A stretch of 64,000 nucleotides of DNA from Bacteroidota bacterium (GTDB lineage Bacteria; Bacteroidota; Bacteroidia; J057; JADKCL01). The stretch lies in contig JADKCL010000023.1 of NCBI GenBank assembly GCA_016718825.1, positions 59,680-123,679 of the forward strand, in the 5' to 3' direction. This document shows, piece by piece, positions 44,208 through 54,226 of the stretch. Under the pieces are notes generated by a model. It had not been told where the DNA came from and searched no databases. It saw only the letters and a list, made by a program, of their open reading frames with translations. Positions within the stretch are counted from its first letter, which is position 1. The number at the start of each line of letters is the position of its first letter. The translations under genes and the position numbers were made by a program.

Positions 44208-45980
44208 TTAGATCCTCGCCTGATACTTGTGCAATTCGCTGTAGCGGCCACCGAGGGCGAGCAGGGTTTCGTGGTTGCCTTGCTCGGCGATGCGGCCGTT
44301 TTCGATCACGAGAATTTGATCGGCTTGGCGAATCGTACTCAAACGGTGGGCAATGACGAAGGTCGTGCGGCCTTGCATCAATTCGGCGAGGCTTTTTTGG
44401 ATCATCGCCTCGCTTTCGTTGTCAAGATTGCTTGTGGCTTCGTCGAGAATGATGACCCTTGGATCGGCCAAAATCGCCCTAGCGATCGCAATGCGCTGCC
44501 GTTGACCACCGCTGAGCTTGACGCCACGCTCGCCGATCACAGTGTCCAAGCCCAGCTCAAAGCGCTCGGTGAATTCAGTTACATAAGCTGCCTTGGCGGC
44601 GGCCAAGATTTGCTCTTCAGATGCATTCGGTCTCGGAAAAAGGATATTTTCGCGAATGGTGCCTTCGAAGAGAAAATCATCCTGCAAAACCACGCCCAAA
44701 TGCTGTCGATAGCTTCCCAAACGCACTTTGCTCAGGTCTTGGCCATCCAACGTGACTTTTCCGGATTGTGGCGTCAAAAAGGTGGCGGCCAAGCCTGCAA
44801 TGGTCGATTTTCCCGAACCAGAGGTTCCGACCAAGGCCGTCACGCTGCCAGCAGGTGCCTCAAAACTGATGTCGTGGACGACTTCCTTGCCTTCTTCGTA
44901 GGCAAACGACACATGGTCAAAGCGAATGTCGCCTTTGAAAGTTCCTAACTCGACGGTCCTGCTTGCAGGATCGTCTTCCGGTTGCATTTCCATGATCTCC
45001 TGCGTGCGGTCCAATCCCGCAAATGCCTCTGTCAATTGGCTGCCGATGTTGCTCATTTGCACAATTGGCGCGATCAAAAAGCCGAGAAAGATGGTGAAGG
45101 CAAGAAAATCCCCGGTCGTCATCAGCGGTTGGCCTGCTGCATCGGTATGAATCATCAGCCAAGCGCCGATTCCCATGATTCCCACCGAAGCGAGTCCCAA
45201 AAGAAAGGTACTGCTACTGGTAATCAAGGATGTAGCCGTTAGACTTTCCTTGACATTGTTAAACAACCGATCCACACCCCGTTCGAAGGATTTTGCTTCT
45301 TGCCCTTCGGCATTAAAGCCCTTGATCACCCGTACGCCGTTCAATGTTTCGGTCAATCGGCCGGTAACTTCGGCATTGATCACGCCGCGAGTTTTGAAAA
45401 TGGGCCTTATTTTCCCGAAAGCGCGCATGGCAATCACCGCAAAAATGGCCACCGGAACCAACACCATCAAGGTCATCCAAGGATTGATGTTGATCAGGAA
45501 CACGAGGGAAACAATCGCCGTGAGTGTACCACCGATCAGTTGCACCAAACCGGTTCCCACGAGGTTGCGCACCCCTTCGACATCACTCATGATCCGGGAA
45601 ACCAAAGCCCCCGACTTGGTATTGTCAAAGTAGCTGATGGGAAGCGATAGAATATGTCTTTGGACTTTGGATCGCAACTGCGAAATCAGGCGTTGGGCTT
45701 CAACGCTCAACAATTTGGTAAGCAAGAAGGATGTGACGGCTTGCACAAGCAAGGAAACAACAACGGCAATCAACAGATACGTGAGTAGATCCAGATTTTT
45801 CTTGTCGACGACGTCATCCATCAGAACTTTGCTCGACCAAGGCAAAACGAGCCCCGCCGCGCGGCTGATCACAATGAGAATCAGACCGATACCGATGATG
45901 CCGCGACGCGGCCAAATAAATTCCTTGAACGCCTCGCGGAGGCCGACTTTGCTTTTCTTCTTTGCTTTTGACTGATCCAT
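44208..45980 (-). CDS. MsbA-like ABC exporter (fused permease-ATPase)
   Basis: This 590-residue half-transporter has six spans (residues 25-320), with the coupling-helix region SYFDNTKSGALVSRIMSDVE. The nucleotide-binding domain has Walker A GTSGSGKST, the Q-loop VVLQDDFLFEGTI, the signature LSGGQRQRIAIARAI, Walker B VIILDEATSNLD and the switch His in VIAHRLST. It probably exports lipid or a hydrophobic compound as a homodimer. It sits 141 bases upstream of the kinase gene on the same strand, so it may be co-transcribed with the kinase/flavoprotein pair. Confidence 0.93.
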   Translation of the reverse strand: MDQSKAKKKSKVGLREAFKEFIWPRRGIIGIGLILIVISRAAGLVLPWSSKVLMDDVVDKKNLDLLTYLLIAVVVSLLVQAVTSFLLTKLLSVEAQRLISQLRSKVQRHILSLPISYFDNTKSGALVSRIMSDVEGVRNLVGTGLVQLIGGTLTAIVSLVFLININPWMTLMVLVPVAIFAVIAMRAFGKIRPIFKTRGVINAEVTGRLTETLNGVRVIKGFNAEGQEAKSFERGVDRLFNNVKESLTATSLITSSSTFLLGLASVGIMGIGAWLMIHTDAAGQPLMTTGDFLAFTIFLGFLIAPIVQMSNIGSQLTEAFAGLDRTQEIMEMQPEDDPASRTVELGTFKGDIRFDHVSFAYEEGKEVVHDISFEAPAGSVTALVGTSGSGKSTIAGLAATFLTPQSGKVTLDGQDLSKVRLGSYRQHLGVVLQDDFLFEGTIRENILFPRPNASEEQILAAAKAAYVTEFTERFELGLDTVIGERGVKLSGGQRQRIAIARAILADPRVIILDEATSNLDNESEAMIQKSLAELMQGRTTFVIAHRLSTIRQADQILVIENGRIAEQGNHETLLALGGRYSELHKYQARI

Positions 45981-46154
45981 GTGGGAGGATGAAATTGATT
46001 TAGAATGGAAGATGAACCGCCAAACGTTGGGATTGTTTGGTAAGGGGAATCAAAATTGAGGAGGATTCGCATCGACCGGACCCCGCAATTCATTCAGCGC
46101 AAGCTATTGGAAACGGAGGCACTTTAAAAGACTTGGCACCACATTGTGGGATGG

Positions 46155-46667
46155 TTATTGCGCCTGTCCTTGATTCCTTCTTTCGATGAACATATTCACG
46201 CCGATGACAACCAGCATATTGGTAAGCGCAAACAGGCCTGAAAGTACCAATCCGAAGACGAAAATGGTAAAGAAGATGTACATCATGACCGCACCAACAC
46301 CTGCCGCAACGCCATTTCCTGAGGCCCAATCCCAAATGTAACCCCCTGTTCCCCAAAGCAATTCCAGAATCCAACTGAACAAAATAGGGCCTACTATGGC
46401 GAGGATGATCCCGAAAATCGCCATCGTCAAAAAGGCCCCCAAAAGGAATTTGAAAAAGGCACGCCAATAGGTTGGCTTCGGAAAAACCAATGCGACCAGC
46501 AATGAAGCCACGGTACACAAGACAGGAATGGTGATCCAATACCAAGAATCGCTTTGCGACCCTTCAGGCTCAATCTTGCTTAAAATGGTGATCCCCATCG
46601 AGAGGAATGCCAAAAATAGCATCGATTCCAAAACGGACCGACCGACAGTTTTTACAGATATCGCCAT
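46155..46667 (-). CDS. hypothetical membrane protein, four spans
   Basis: This 170-residue protein has hydrophobic segments at about 12-30, 43-62, 72-100 and 120-160, and a basic C-terminus (ERRNQGQ). I recognise no family. The frame starts at an ATG and lies between the ABC exporter and glnS, with more than 75 bases on each side, so it is probably a separate transcript. Confidence 0.65.
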   Translation of the reverse strand: MAISVKTVGRSVLESMLFLAFLSMGITILSKIEPEGSQSDSWYWITIPVLCTVASLLVALVFPKPTYWRAFFKFLLGAFLTMAIFGIILAIVGPILFSWILELLWGTGGYIWDWASGNGVAAGVGAVMMYIFFTIFVFGLVLSGLFALTNMLVVIGVNMFIERRNQGQAQ

Positions 46668-46745
46668 GAATCAAATTAACAACATGAATCCATGGCGACC
46701 AAATTCGATGCGAATTGATTGCCCAGAAACCGTTTTCACCAATAC

Positions 46746-48425
46746 TCAACCCTTTTTCCAGGTATCGCGGAGATTAACGGTCAAGTTGAACACCTTCTTT
46801 GCATCGGTGCTGTCCTGATCGCAAATGAAATAGCCCTTGCGCATGAATTGGAAGCGGTCACCAGCGTTGGCGACGCCCAGACAAGGTTCGGCTTTTGCAT
46901 TCTCGATCACCTGCAACGAATTGGGATTGATGAATTCCACGAAGTCGCGGTCCTCGGCAGTGGATTGACCATCAGGATCTTCCACGGAGAACAAACGGTC
47001 GTACAAGCGCACTTCAGCGTCCACGGAATCTGTTGCACTTACCCAGTGAATGGTTCCTTTGACCTTTTTACCGCTTGTATCACGTCCACTTCGCGAAGTC
47101 GGATCGATGCTGCAATGGATTTCGGTCACATGGCCATCTGCGTCCTTCACAAAGTCCTCACATTTGATGATGTAGGCACCTTTGAGGCGTACTTCCAAGC
47201 CCGGTCCGAGCCTGAAAAAGCCCTTGGGCGGATTCTCTTCGAAGTCGTCGCGCTCAATCCACAATTCCTTTCCAAACGGCACCAAACGTTCGCCGGTGGA
47301 TGGATCCTCGGGATTGTTTTCGATTTCCATCATTTCCGTTTGGCCAACTTCCCAATTGGTAATCACCAATTTGAGCGGATCCAAGACGACCATAGCGCGA
47401 GTGGCGATTTTGTTCAGGTCTTCGCGAATCAAGAATTCGAGGAGGGAATAATCGGTGACCGACTTGACCTTCGTGACGCCGACGCGCTCGGCGAGGTTGC
47501 GCAGGGAAGCGGGCGTGTAGCCACGGCGGCGCAGACCGCAGATCGTCGGCATGCGTGGATCGTCCCAATCGCTGACGTAGCCTTCGGTGACCAAACGCAA
47601 CAACCGGCGCTTGCTCATCACGACGTAGGTCAGGTTCAAGCGTGAAAATTCGATCTGACGGGAAGGAAAAATCCCCAATTGCTCGATGTACCATTCATAC
47701 AGCGGGCGGTGGACTTCAAATTCGAGGGTGCAGATCGAATGCGTGACTTTTTCGAGCGAATCGCTTTGACCGTGCGCGAAGTCATAGGTCGGATAGATGA
47801 CCCACTGGTCGCCGGTGCGGTGGTGATGCTTTTTGAGAATGCGGTACATGACCGGATCGCGCATCTGCATATTGGGCGAAGTCATATCGACTTTGGCACG
47901 CAAAACGTAGGTTCCCTCGTCAAATTCGCCATTTTTCATGCGCTCGAAGAGGTCGAGGTTACGCTCCACACTGCTGTTGCGGTGGGCGCTTTCCTCGCCC
48001 GGACGTGAAGGCACGCCGCGCTGACGGCTCATCTCCTCCTGCGGGGTATCGTCGACGTATGCCTTTCCTTGCTTGATCAATTCGACGGCCCAGTCGTAGA
48101 GCTGCGGGAAATAATCGGAGCAATAGTATTCAGCATCCCACTGAAAACCAAGCCATTGAATATCTTCCTTGATGCCGTCGACGTAGCGGGTCTCTTCCTT
48201 GGTCGGGTTGGTATCGTCAAAACGCAGGTTGCATTTGCCGCCATATTCCTTGGCAAGTCCAAAATCCAAGCAGATTGCCTTGGCGTGACCGATGTGCAAA
48301 TACCCATTCGGCTCAGGCGGAAACCGCGTCTGAATGCTCAAATGCTTGCCCGACTTCAAATCTTCGGCAACAATCTCCTCGATAAAGTTGCCCGGGGAGG
48401 ATGAATTTTCAACTGGATGGCTCAT
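46746..48425 (-). CDS. glnS: glutaminyl-tRNA synthetase
   Basis: This 559-residue class I synthetase has the HIGH-type motif PPEPNGYLHIGHAKAICLDF (about 35-55) and a KMSKS-type VMSKRRL (about 270). The GlnRS-specific CRDGYVDDTP-like region reads GKAYVDDTPQEEM, and CTLEFEVHRPLYEWYIEQ is the usual acceptor-binding motif. The C-terminal beta-barrels for anticodon binding are complete. Its presence means the organism can charge tRNA-Gln directly. It matches the usual length and is an ordinary housekeeping gene. Confidence 0.97.
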   Translation of the reverse strand: MSHPVENSSSPGNFIEEIVAEDLKSGKHLSIQTRFPPEPNGYLHIGHAKAICLDFGLAKEYGGKCNLRFDDTNPTKEETRYVDGIKEDIQWLGFQWDAEYYCSDYFPQLYDWAVELIKQGKAYVDDTPQEEMSRQRGVPSRPGEESAHRNSSVERNLDLFERMKNGEFDEGTYVLRAKVDMTSPNMQMRDPVMYRILKKHHHRTGDQWVIYPTYDFAHGQSDSLEKVTHSICTLEFEVHRPLYEWYIEQLGIFPSRQIEFSRLNLTYVVMSKRRLLRLVTEGYVSDWDDPRMPTICGLRRRGYTPASLRNLAERVGVTKVKSVTDYSLLEFLIREDLNKIATRAMVVLDPLKLVITNWEVGQTEMMEIENNPEDPSTGERLVPFGKELWIERDDFEENPPKGFFRLGPGLEVRLKGAYIIKCEDFVKDADGHVTEIHCSIDPTSRSGRDTSGKKVKGTIHWVSATDSVDAEVRLYDRLFSVEDPDGQSTAEDRDFVEFINPNSLQVIENAKAEPCLGVANAGDRFQFMRKGYFICDQDSTDAKKVFNLTVNLRDTWKKG

Positions 48426-48727
48426 GGCGCAAAGTTAAGTGAATAGTGAAAAGGGAAAAGTGAAAAGTCTGTGCTTTCACTTAGCAGTTAGAAATTAGCG
48501 GTTAGCAGTTTTGCAATTTGGAATTAGCTCGCTGATCCCTACAGGTTTACTAACGTGATTGCTCTCATGTGTAAACATTCAAAGACTCAGTTTGCTTTTC
48601 AAGGTCTTGTGATGTTGTGCTATGCAGTTGTTCTCAGTTATCCTTGAGCTTGGCGGGGCCCCTCTGGGGGACGTGATGCTTCGCAATTGACTTCGTCGAT
48701 TGCTTCGCAGTTCTCCATTCTCCATTC
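48426..48727. other. intergenic stretch with degenerate simple repeats
   Basis: About 300 bases contain GTGAAAAG-type units (48437-48470), TTAGCAGTTAGAAATTAG units (48480-48510) and TTCTCCATTCTCCATTCTCA near the PRMT stop. Nothing coding or structured was recognised. The repeats belong to the family noted at 30864 and 40836. Confidence 0.5.
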
Positions 48728-50509
48728 TCAATTAGCTTCGCTGAACCCTTCGGGTTTCTCAATTCCCTTCACCTTGAATCCCCATCCAAAATCGTGGACT
48801 TCGCAGTCAATGGTGACGGGCTTGCCAGGTTCAGGCGCTGGCGTGAGCGGATAAAATGCTTGTCCCCAGTGTTCAAATTCGCCGCCGGGGCCGCTGCTGC
48901 GGAGGGTATCTGCATCCAGTTCCAGTTCAAACCACATCAAAATGCCATCGATATTTTTGTTTTCGACGTTTTCAAAGCGGATGGAAAATCGCTCGGGTTC
49001 TTCTTCTGAAATGGCCTTTCCGGGGCGCAAGAAGTCAAAAACGCGCAGGGGCAAAATCTCGGAAACGCCATAATCGTGGTCTGAACGCAAGTACATGGTC
49101 TTGCGTCCACCTGCTTGACGGAATTTGTCAAATTCGCGGAGATCAAATCCTTCCACATTTTCAAGGCCGGGATCATAGTAGCTTTCGGGCAATTCGATCA
49201 ATTGCACCATCACGGTCGCACCTGCTGGAATGACGCGGGTATCTTCGTGCGCCAAACTCCGCAAGGCTGCCCGGATACTGGGCAACATGCCTTCGCCCAG
49301 CAGAGAAACATCCAAAATTTCCGACACGATGACATCGACGCGTTCGGCAACTTCTTTGCCCAATTTCAGCAAGCGGGAGTCAAGTGCATGCACTTTGACC
49401 TTGTCGGCATAACCGTTTTTGAGGATGATCGCCTTGGCGACCTCGGCGATGGCCGGCTCTCGCTCGCAAGCAATCACCTCCGAGGCACCTGCGCGTATGG
49501 CCATCATCGCGAGCAGGCCCGAACCCGTTCCGATATCCAGAACGGTGTCGCCGGGTTGCATCAAACTGCGCAAGACCTTGTCGTAGGCGCGGTTGCGCCC
49601 TTCATCTGCCAACATCGAAAAATGCCATGCAGGCACTTGATCGGCCAAAAGCAACTGCAAGTTGCGCGCGGCTCCGCTGTGACCCGGCTGAATCAGCAAG
49701 GCGCGCTCAAATGCCAAGCGTGCATCGTCGATGCGCCGCATGTCGCGCAGCGTATTGCCTTTTTGGATCCATCGATCTACGAGTGTGGGATCGATTTCAA
49801 GGGCCTTTTCGATCGCCGCAAGCGCTTCTTCAAAACGACCTACGTCAGACAAAAATTTACCTTTGAGCGTCCATAAAAGGGCCGCATCCGGCAAGATTTC
49901 CAATCCCAGATTGAGTTGCCGCCAAGCTGCCGGCCAATCTCCCAATTCTGACAGCAATGCTGCGAGGTTGTGATTTGCACCGACATGCGCGGGGTTCACG
50001 GAAAGTGCTTTTTCAAACGAAGAAAGGGCCTCAATCGGGCGGTCTGTCTTCGCGAGCACATTTCCGAGGTTAAAATGGCCCTGGAAAAGCTCAGGATTCA
50101 GCGCTGTGGCGCGTTTGAACTTCTTTTCGGCCATTGCAAACTCACCGCGATCAAAGAAGATATTCCCCAAATTGTAATGGGCGAGGGCATTCTTTTCGTC
50201 GAGATGGAGCACCTGCTGATAAGCTTGTATCGCCTGTTCCTGCTCGCCGATTGCCAACAAGGTAGAGGCGCGATTGATCACCGCATCCAAATTAATGGGG
50301 TTGACAATCAATGCTTTATCGACATACTTCAAGGCTTGATCAAAATTCCCCTTGGTGTATTGTATGGCGGCCATGTTGGTCAGGACAGCATCCGCCAAGG
50401 GTACATCCTTTAAAATTTGGCCATAAAGTAGTTCGGCTTCCGCAAGTCGGCCGGCTTTGTGGGCAGCGACGGCCTTTGCGTAGCGTTGTTCCAATTCCTT
50501 CGTATTCAT
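48728..50509 (-). CDS. TPR protein with PRMT-like arginine methyltransferase domain
   Basis: The protein has 593 residues. The first 290 are eight or so TPR units (AHYNLGNIFFDRGEFAMAEK, ALAAIEKALEIDPTLVDRWI). The rest is a Rossmann methyltransferase with PRMT hallmarks: motif I VLDIGTGSGLLAMMA (about 321), the acidic EVIACEREPAIAEV, and the double-E loop IVSEILDVSLLGEGMLPS (about 400). A C-terminal beta-barrel contains the THW-like FEHWGQAFYPL (about 546). TPRs in front of a PRMT core recall eukaryotic PRMT9. Protein arginine methylation is inferred from these motifs; true substrates are unknown. The stop codon lies in the AATTGAGAA-type repeat. Confidence 0.82.
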   Translation of the reverse strand: MNTKELEQRYAKAVAAHKAGRLAEAELLYGQILKDVPLADAVLTNMAAIQYTKGNFDQALKYVDKALIVNPINLDAVINRASTLLAIGEQEQAIQAYQQVLHLDEKNALAHYNLGNIFFDRGEFAMAEKKFKRATALNPELFQGHFNLGNVLAKTDRPIEALSSFEKALSVNPAHVGANHNLAALLSELGDWPAAWRQLNLGLEILPDAALLWTLKGKFLSDVGRFEEALAAIEKALEIDPTLVDRWIQKGNTLRDMRRIDDARLAFERALLIQPGHSGAARNLQLLLADQVPAWHFSMLADEGRNRAYDKVLRSLMQPGDTVLDIGTGSGLLAMMAIRAGASEVIACEREPAIAEVAKAIILKNGYADKVKVHALDSRLLKLGKEVAERVDVIVSEILDVSLLGEGMLPSIRAALRSLAHEDTRVIPAGATVMVQLIELPESYYDPGLENVEGFDLREFDKFRQAGGRKTMYLRSDHDYGVSEILPLRVFDFLRPGKAISEEEPERFSIRFENVENKNIDGILMWFELELDADTLRSSGPGGEFEHWGQAFYPLTPAPEPGKPVTIDCEVHDFGWGFKVKGIEKPEGFSEAN

Positions 50510-50729
50510 AGAGATTCAGCGGGTGGGCGGCGAAGTTACGGAAATTTTGGTGGCAGCAGACTAGCCTGATGGATTCAGGGGGCAAATGCTCCGTGGCGGT
50601 GTGGAAATGAAGCGCTTGCTGCCACAAAATTCAGGGTTTACATGAAAACAAATCATTGCATTTCCATGCCTGAAGCCTTTTACCTCCCCCATTTGAAGGA
50701 AAAAATCTAACTTGTATCCGAACACAAAA

Positions 50730-52514
50730 ATGATTGCGATGAAGCGTTTGACGCATGTTATTGTTGCTATTCTGATGCTTTTGACGGTGGTTTTACCGTT
50801 GAAATCGGCCGCACAATGGATCACCCACGGACCAATTATTGGGGCTGTCGGCCCTGACAGTGCATCCGTTTACATCCGAAGTACGTTCGCGATGAGCTTC
50901 GATTTGGAATATTCCACCGATCCCCAATTTGGGAGTGGCGTATCAACGTTGAGTTCGGCGACGAGCCCCAATCTCGACAATTCGAAGATTGTTTCACTTC
51001 AAGGATTGGTGCCTTCGACGCGTTATTACCTCCGGTTCAAATTCTCAGGGCAAATCGATTCAACGCAAGGCAGCTTCAAAACCTTTCCCGTTTCCGGTCA
51101 AGCAGGCCACTACGTGCTGACGGCAGGTTCCTGTCAAGAAACCGCCGATATGGACGTATTTCTCGAAATTCCACGACACGACCCCGATCTTTTCATCCAC
51201 CTCGGCGACTGGACCTATCCGAGTTATCAATTGCCGAGCAACTATCCCGAGGATTGGAGCATGGTAGAATTGAGTTACCGCAAGCGTTACGAGGAAATCA
51301 ATATGCGCGAGATGTTGCGGGACTTGCCCGTGGACTATGTCTATGACGACGACGACTTCACCGAGGGGGGCAGCACCCGCAATTATTACAACGACATCCT
51401 GGATTCGACAGTGGGCCTCCTCACCTATCACCGCATTGTGGAAACCTATGTGCCCGACTCCGTGCGCCGAAATGTGATTAAAGGCTATCAGCAGTTTTTT
51501 CCGCATTATGGCCTCGTGGACACCAGCGAAGGGATTTTTCACAAGTTCACTTTGGGAAATGCAGAAGTGTTTTTCCTGGACACGCGCAGTACGGCGAGCC
51601 CCCTCAGCAGTACCTTGAAACTGGATACCCAATCCGGCCAATATTCCTTTGATCCGGGGCCGGACAATACCCTTCTACGGCAAATCCAGATGAATTGGTT
51701 GCTCGATGGACTCCGCAACAGCACAGCAGATTGGAAGGTGATTTGCATTGGCAATGTGTTCAACAAGAGTGAAAAACGCTACATCGACTTTGGATTGCAG
51801 AGTCAATTGGTGAATGTACCCGGGGTCGGATCGGGATTCAGTTTTGCGACGGCTTTCAGCAACAATTGGTCGGGTTTTCCAACGGATCAGAACCGGTTAC
51901 TCAATTTCATCGACAGTCTGGGATTGAAGGACATTTTCATTTTGAGTGGCCAATCGCATAACAATGTGGTCGACGATGGAACCAATGCCGGCTTGCCGGA
52001 ATTGAATGCCAGCGGATTGAGTGTCGCGGACCGCAGCCTTTCCCAGCAAATGCAATTGCTTTCCTTGTTTGGGTTGCCGGCATTGACCGATTCCCTGTGG
52101 AATGGCGGCGGAAACGGACTCAATGGTGGGAGCTTGAACAATGGCTTTGGCAAGGTCGAGATCTTTGGACGCGATTCCTGCCGGTTAAGCGCTGTCGACA
52201 AAGTCGGCGACGTGATGGGAAGTGTTTTGTTGTTGCATTCTTCCTTACTGAGCGCAGCAAACAATGCTGAGCCCGTCCTGGAATGGCAAGTCTCTCCAAT
52301 CCCGAGCAATGATCAAATCACGATTCGCCTCGGCAACCCACCTTTTGTGGCGGATTTCCAGCTTGTGAATGAATTTGGTGCCGTGGTGAGATCAGGTAGA
52401 ATGGTTGGGGGTGAATATGTGATGTCGATCGATCGGCTACCTGCGGGCGTGTATGCCTTACGCATCGTGCAAGGCGCACGGTCGGATGTGCGAAGGGTCG
52501 TGATTGCGCGCTAA
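50730..52514 (+). CDS. PhoD-like metallophosphatase with T9SS sorting domain
   Basis: The protein has about 594 residues from the ATG at 50730; a second ATG at 50739 also fits. A signal peptide ends SAAQ. A fibronectin-like domain (PDSASVYIRSTFAMSF, LVPSTRYYLRFKF) precedes the PhoD metallophosphatase core: TAGSCQETAD, FIHLGDWTYPS, VYDDDDFTEGG, LDTRST, and ILSGQSHNN. The C-terminal 80 residues (WQVSPIPSNDQITIRLG through LPAGVYALRIVQG) form a T9SS sorting domain. It is probably a secreted or surface-anchored phosphodiesterase/alkaline phosphatase. Confidence 0.88.
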   Translation: MIAMKRLTHVIVAILMLLTVVLPLKSAAQWITHGPIIGAVGPDSASVYIRSTFAMSFDLEYSTDPQFGSGVSTLSSATSPNLDNSKIVSLQGLVPSTRYYLRFKFSGQIDSTQGSFKTFPVSGQAGHYVLTAGSCQETADMDVFLEIPRHDPDLFIHLGDWTYPSYQLPSNYPEDWSMVELSYRKRYEEINMREMLRDLPVDYVYDDDDFTEGGSTRNYYNDILDSTVGLLTYHRIVETYVPDSVRRNVIKGYQQFFPHYGLVDTSEGIFHKFTLGNAEVFFLDTRSTASPLSSTLKLDTQSGQYSFDPGPDNTLLRQIQMNWLLDGLRNSTADWKVICIGNVFNKSEKRYIDFGLQSQLVNVPGVGSGFSFATAFSNNWSGFPTDQNRLLNFIDSLGLKDIFILSGQSHNNVVDDGTNAGLPELNASGLSVADRSLSQQMQLLSLFGLPALTDSLWNGGGNGLNGGSLNNGFGKVEIFGRDSCRLSAVDKVGDVMGSVLLLHSSLLSAANNAEPVLEWQVSPIPSNDQITIRLGNPPFVADFQLVNEFGAVVRSGRMVGGEYVMSIDRLPAGVYALRIVQGARSDVRRVVIAR

Positions 52515-52530
52515 TCCGCAGATTACCAAC

Positions 52531-53991
52531 CTATTCAACAATAATGGAACGCACCCAATGGCCTCCATTTATCTCAAAATCCAAGTAATACGTTCCTGGT
52601 ACAGACTGTGGAAGTGTGATTTGGCCTTTTGAAGGTATTCCCTGTTTTTCGGTGATCAGCGTCCCTTTTGAATCCAGCATCCGTAGGTGGATGCTTGCCG
52701 ATGGTGCTTGTTCAAATTCCCATCGAAGGATACCATGATTGGGGTTAGGAAAAACCTTGAGCCCTGCATTCCATGCGCTTGAGTTCGAAACGGGCACCAC
52801 AAACAACGAATCAGAGGTCAGTCGATGGTGGAAAATGCTGTCGACCTGAACGGAAACCTTGTAGTTTCCTGGAGCTGTGACCCAAAGCGTATCTGATTGG
52901 CCTCCTAGCGCTGTGGAAACGGTATCTCCATCACGGTACCATTGCCAGGCATAGCCACCCGTCGTCCAAAGCTGCTGCCCATTTTGCTGCAATTGAGGTC
53001 TTGGCATCGCCATCACGCGCAGAATTTCGTTTGCCAATATTCGGTGCGTCGCCGAATCAGGATGGATCCCGTCGGGAAAGCCTGACGAAAGGTTTGCGGT
53101 AAAGCGTTGCAGGTCAATCTGATCCAAGCAATATTGGCGTGCATGTGCCTCGATTTTTGGCACGATCGAATCGGTCAACACCTGTGGATCAATCCCGAAT
53201 AATCCGCTGAATGCCGTTGTGGGTAGCCCGATCCAGCAATGGGGATTGGAAGACAACGTATCGACAGCCCGCCACAAAGAATCATAATCTGCAGAAAATC
53301 GACTGCTGTAGGTTCCCCAAATTCCTGCCTTCGAATCGTTGATTCCCAGCAGAATCAATACCTCCTCAGGTCCAAAAAGCAACAAATGCCGGAATGGGTC
53401 GCTGAGGTGGTAGGGATTACCTGCCGCTCGAATCACAGCCGTACCCGAAGCTCCAAAATTCCCGACAAGGGTCCCGATTCCCAATGAATCTTGGATTACC
53501 GTCGTGAAACTCTCCCGCGGAGGATCTGAAAGCCCGTAGCCAAATGTAATGCTGTTCCCGACGAATGCCACCCGACGACCCGTGGGTGATGTGCAAGCCG
53601 AGTCACAAAATCCGAAGCAAACCATCGGCAAAAGGGTATCGTTCAATGGAACGGTCAGCAACCGATAGGTATTGAAAGCGCATTCGCCCCAAACGCCTTC
53701 CGTTTCCTGCCAAGTGTTGCCATTCACGAATTTGTACATGATCTCCGAACCTGTAGCCAAGTTGATCGATACAGCGTATTGCCCCACTCCTACCGCCGTC
53801 ATCGCCGTGGCCGCCGGATCAAACCCGTTCAATGTTCCCAAAACATGAATGCCATTCGGAGAAAGATTGGGTTCATGGCTAAGATCGACTTGGAATGTCA
53901 CCACAGTTGCCTTTCCTGTCTGGAAACCCAATGCCCAGAAGGCGATCAACACCCAAAAGCAAAGCATCAACCGTGGCTGAATCGTATTCAT
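52531..53991 (-). CDS. SGNH/GDSL hydrolase with T9SS sorting domain
   Basis: This 486-residue protein has a signal peptide ending GKATV. A starch-binding-like beta domain (TFQVDLSHEPNLSPNGIHVL, IMYKFVNGNTWQETEG) comes first. The SGNH hydrolase follows: block I FVGNSITFGYGL, Gly in NFGASGT, block III LLGINDSKAG, and block V FPDGIHPDSATHR. An Ig-like segment and a T9SS C-terminal domain (VFPNPNHGILRWEFEQAPSA) end the protein. It probably deacylates or cleaves esters of extracellular polysaccharide. It converges on the PhoD-like gene, leaving 16 bases between the stops. Confidence 0.88.
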   Translation of the reverse strand: MNTIQPRLMLCFWVLIAFWALGFQTGKATVVTFQVDLSHEPNLSPNGIHVLGTLNGFDPAATAMTAVGVGQYAVSINLATGSEIMYKFVNGNTWQETEGVWGECAFNTYRLLTVPLNDTLLPMVCFGFCDSACTSPTGRRVAFVGNSITFGYGLSDPPRESFTTVIQDSLGIGTLVGNFGASGTAVIRAAGNPYHLSDPFRHLLLFGPEEVLILLGINDSKAGIWGTYSSRFSADYDSLWRAVDTLSSNPHCWIGLPTTAFSGLFGIDPQVLTDSIVPKIEAHARQYCLDQIDLQRFTANLSSGFPDGIHPDSATHRILANEILRVMAMPRPQLQQNGQQLWTTGGYAWQWYRDGDTVSTALGGQSDTLWVTAPGNYKVSVQVDSIFHHRLTSDSLFVVPVSNSSAWNAGLKVFPNPNHGILRWEFEQAPSASIHLRMLDSKGTLITEKQGIPSKGQITLPQSVPGTYYLDFEINGGHWVRSIIVE

Positions 53992-54226
53992 TCCCTCAAA
54001 ATAGACGAAATTATTTCAGAAATGGCGAATCCAACCTCTCACGACCACGTTTGACGCTTCCGACCTGCGCTTTTCAATCAACCAGATCTATCTGCAATCT
54101 CCTGCGAGACGTTTATAGGCCCCCTGTCGAATTGGTAAAAAAGAAGATTGGCAGCCAGCCATTCCCAAGGGAACAACCGACTGCCAATTCTCCATTTTCA
54201 ATTATCAACTTTACATTGACAGATGA

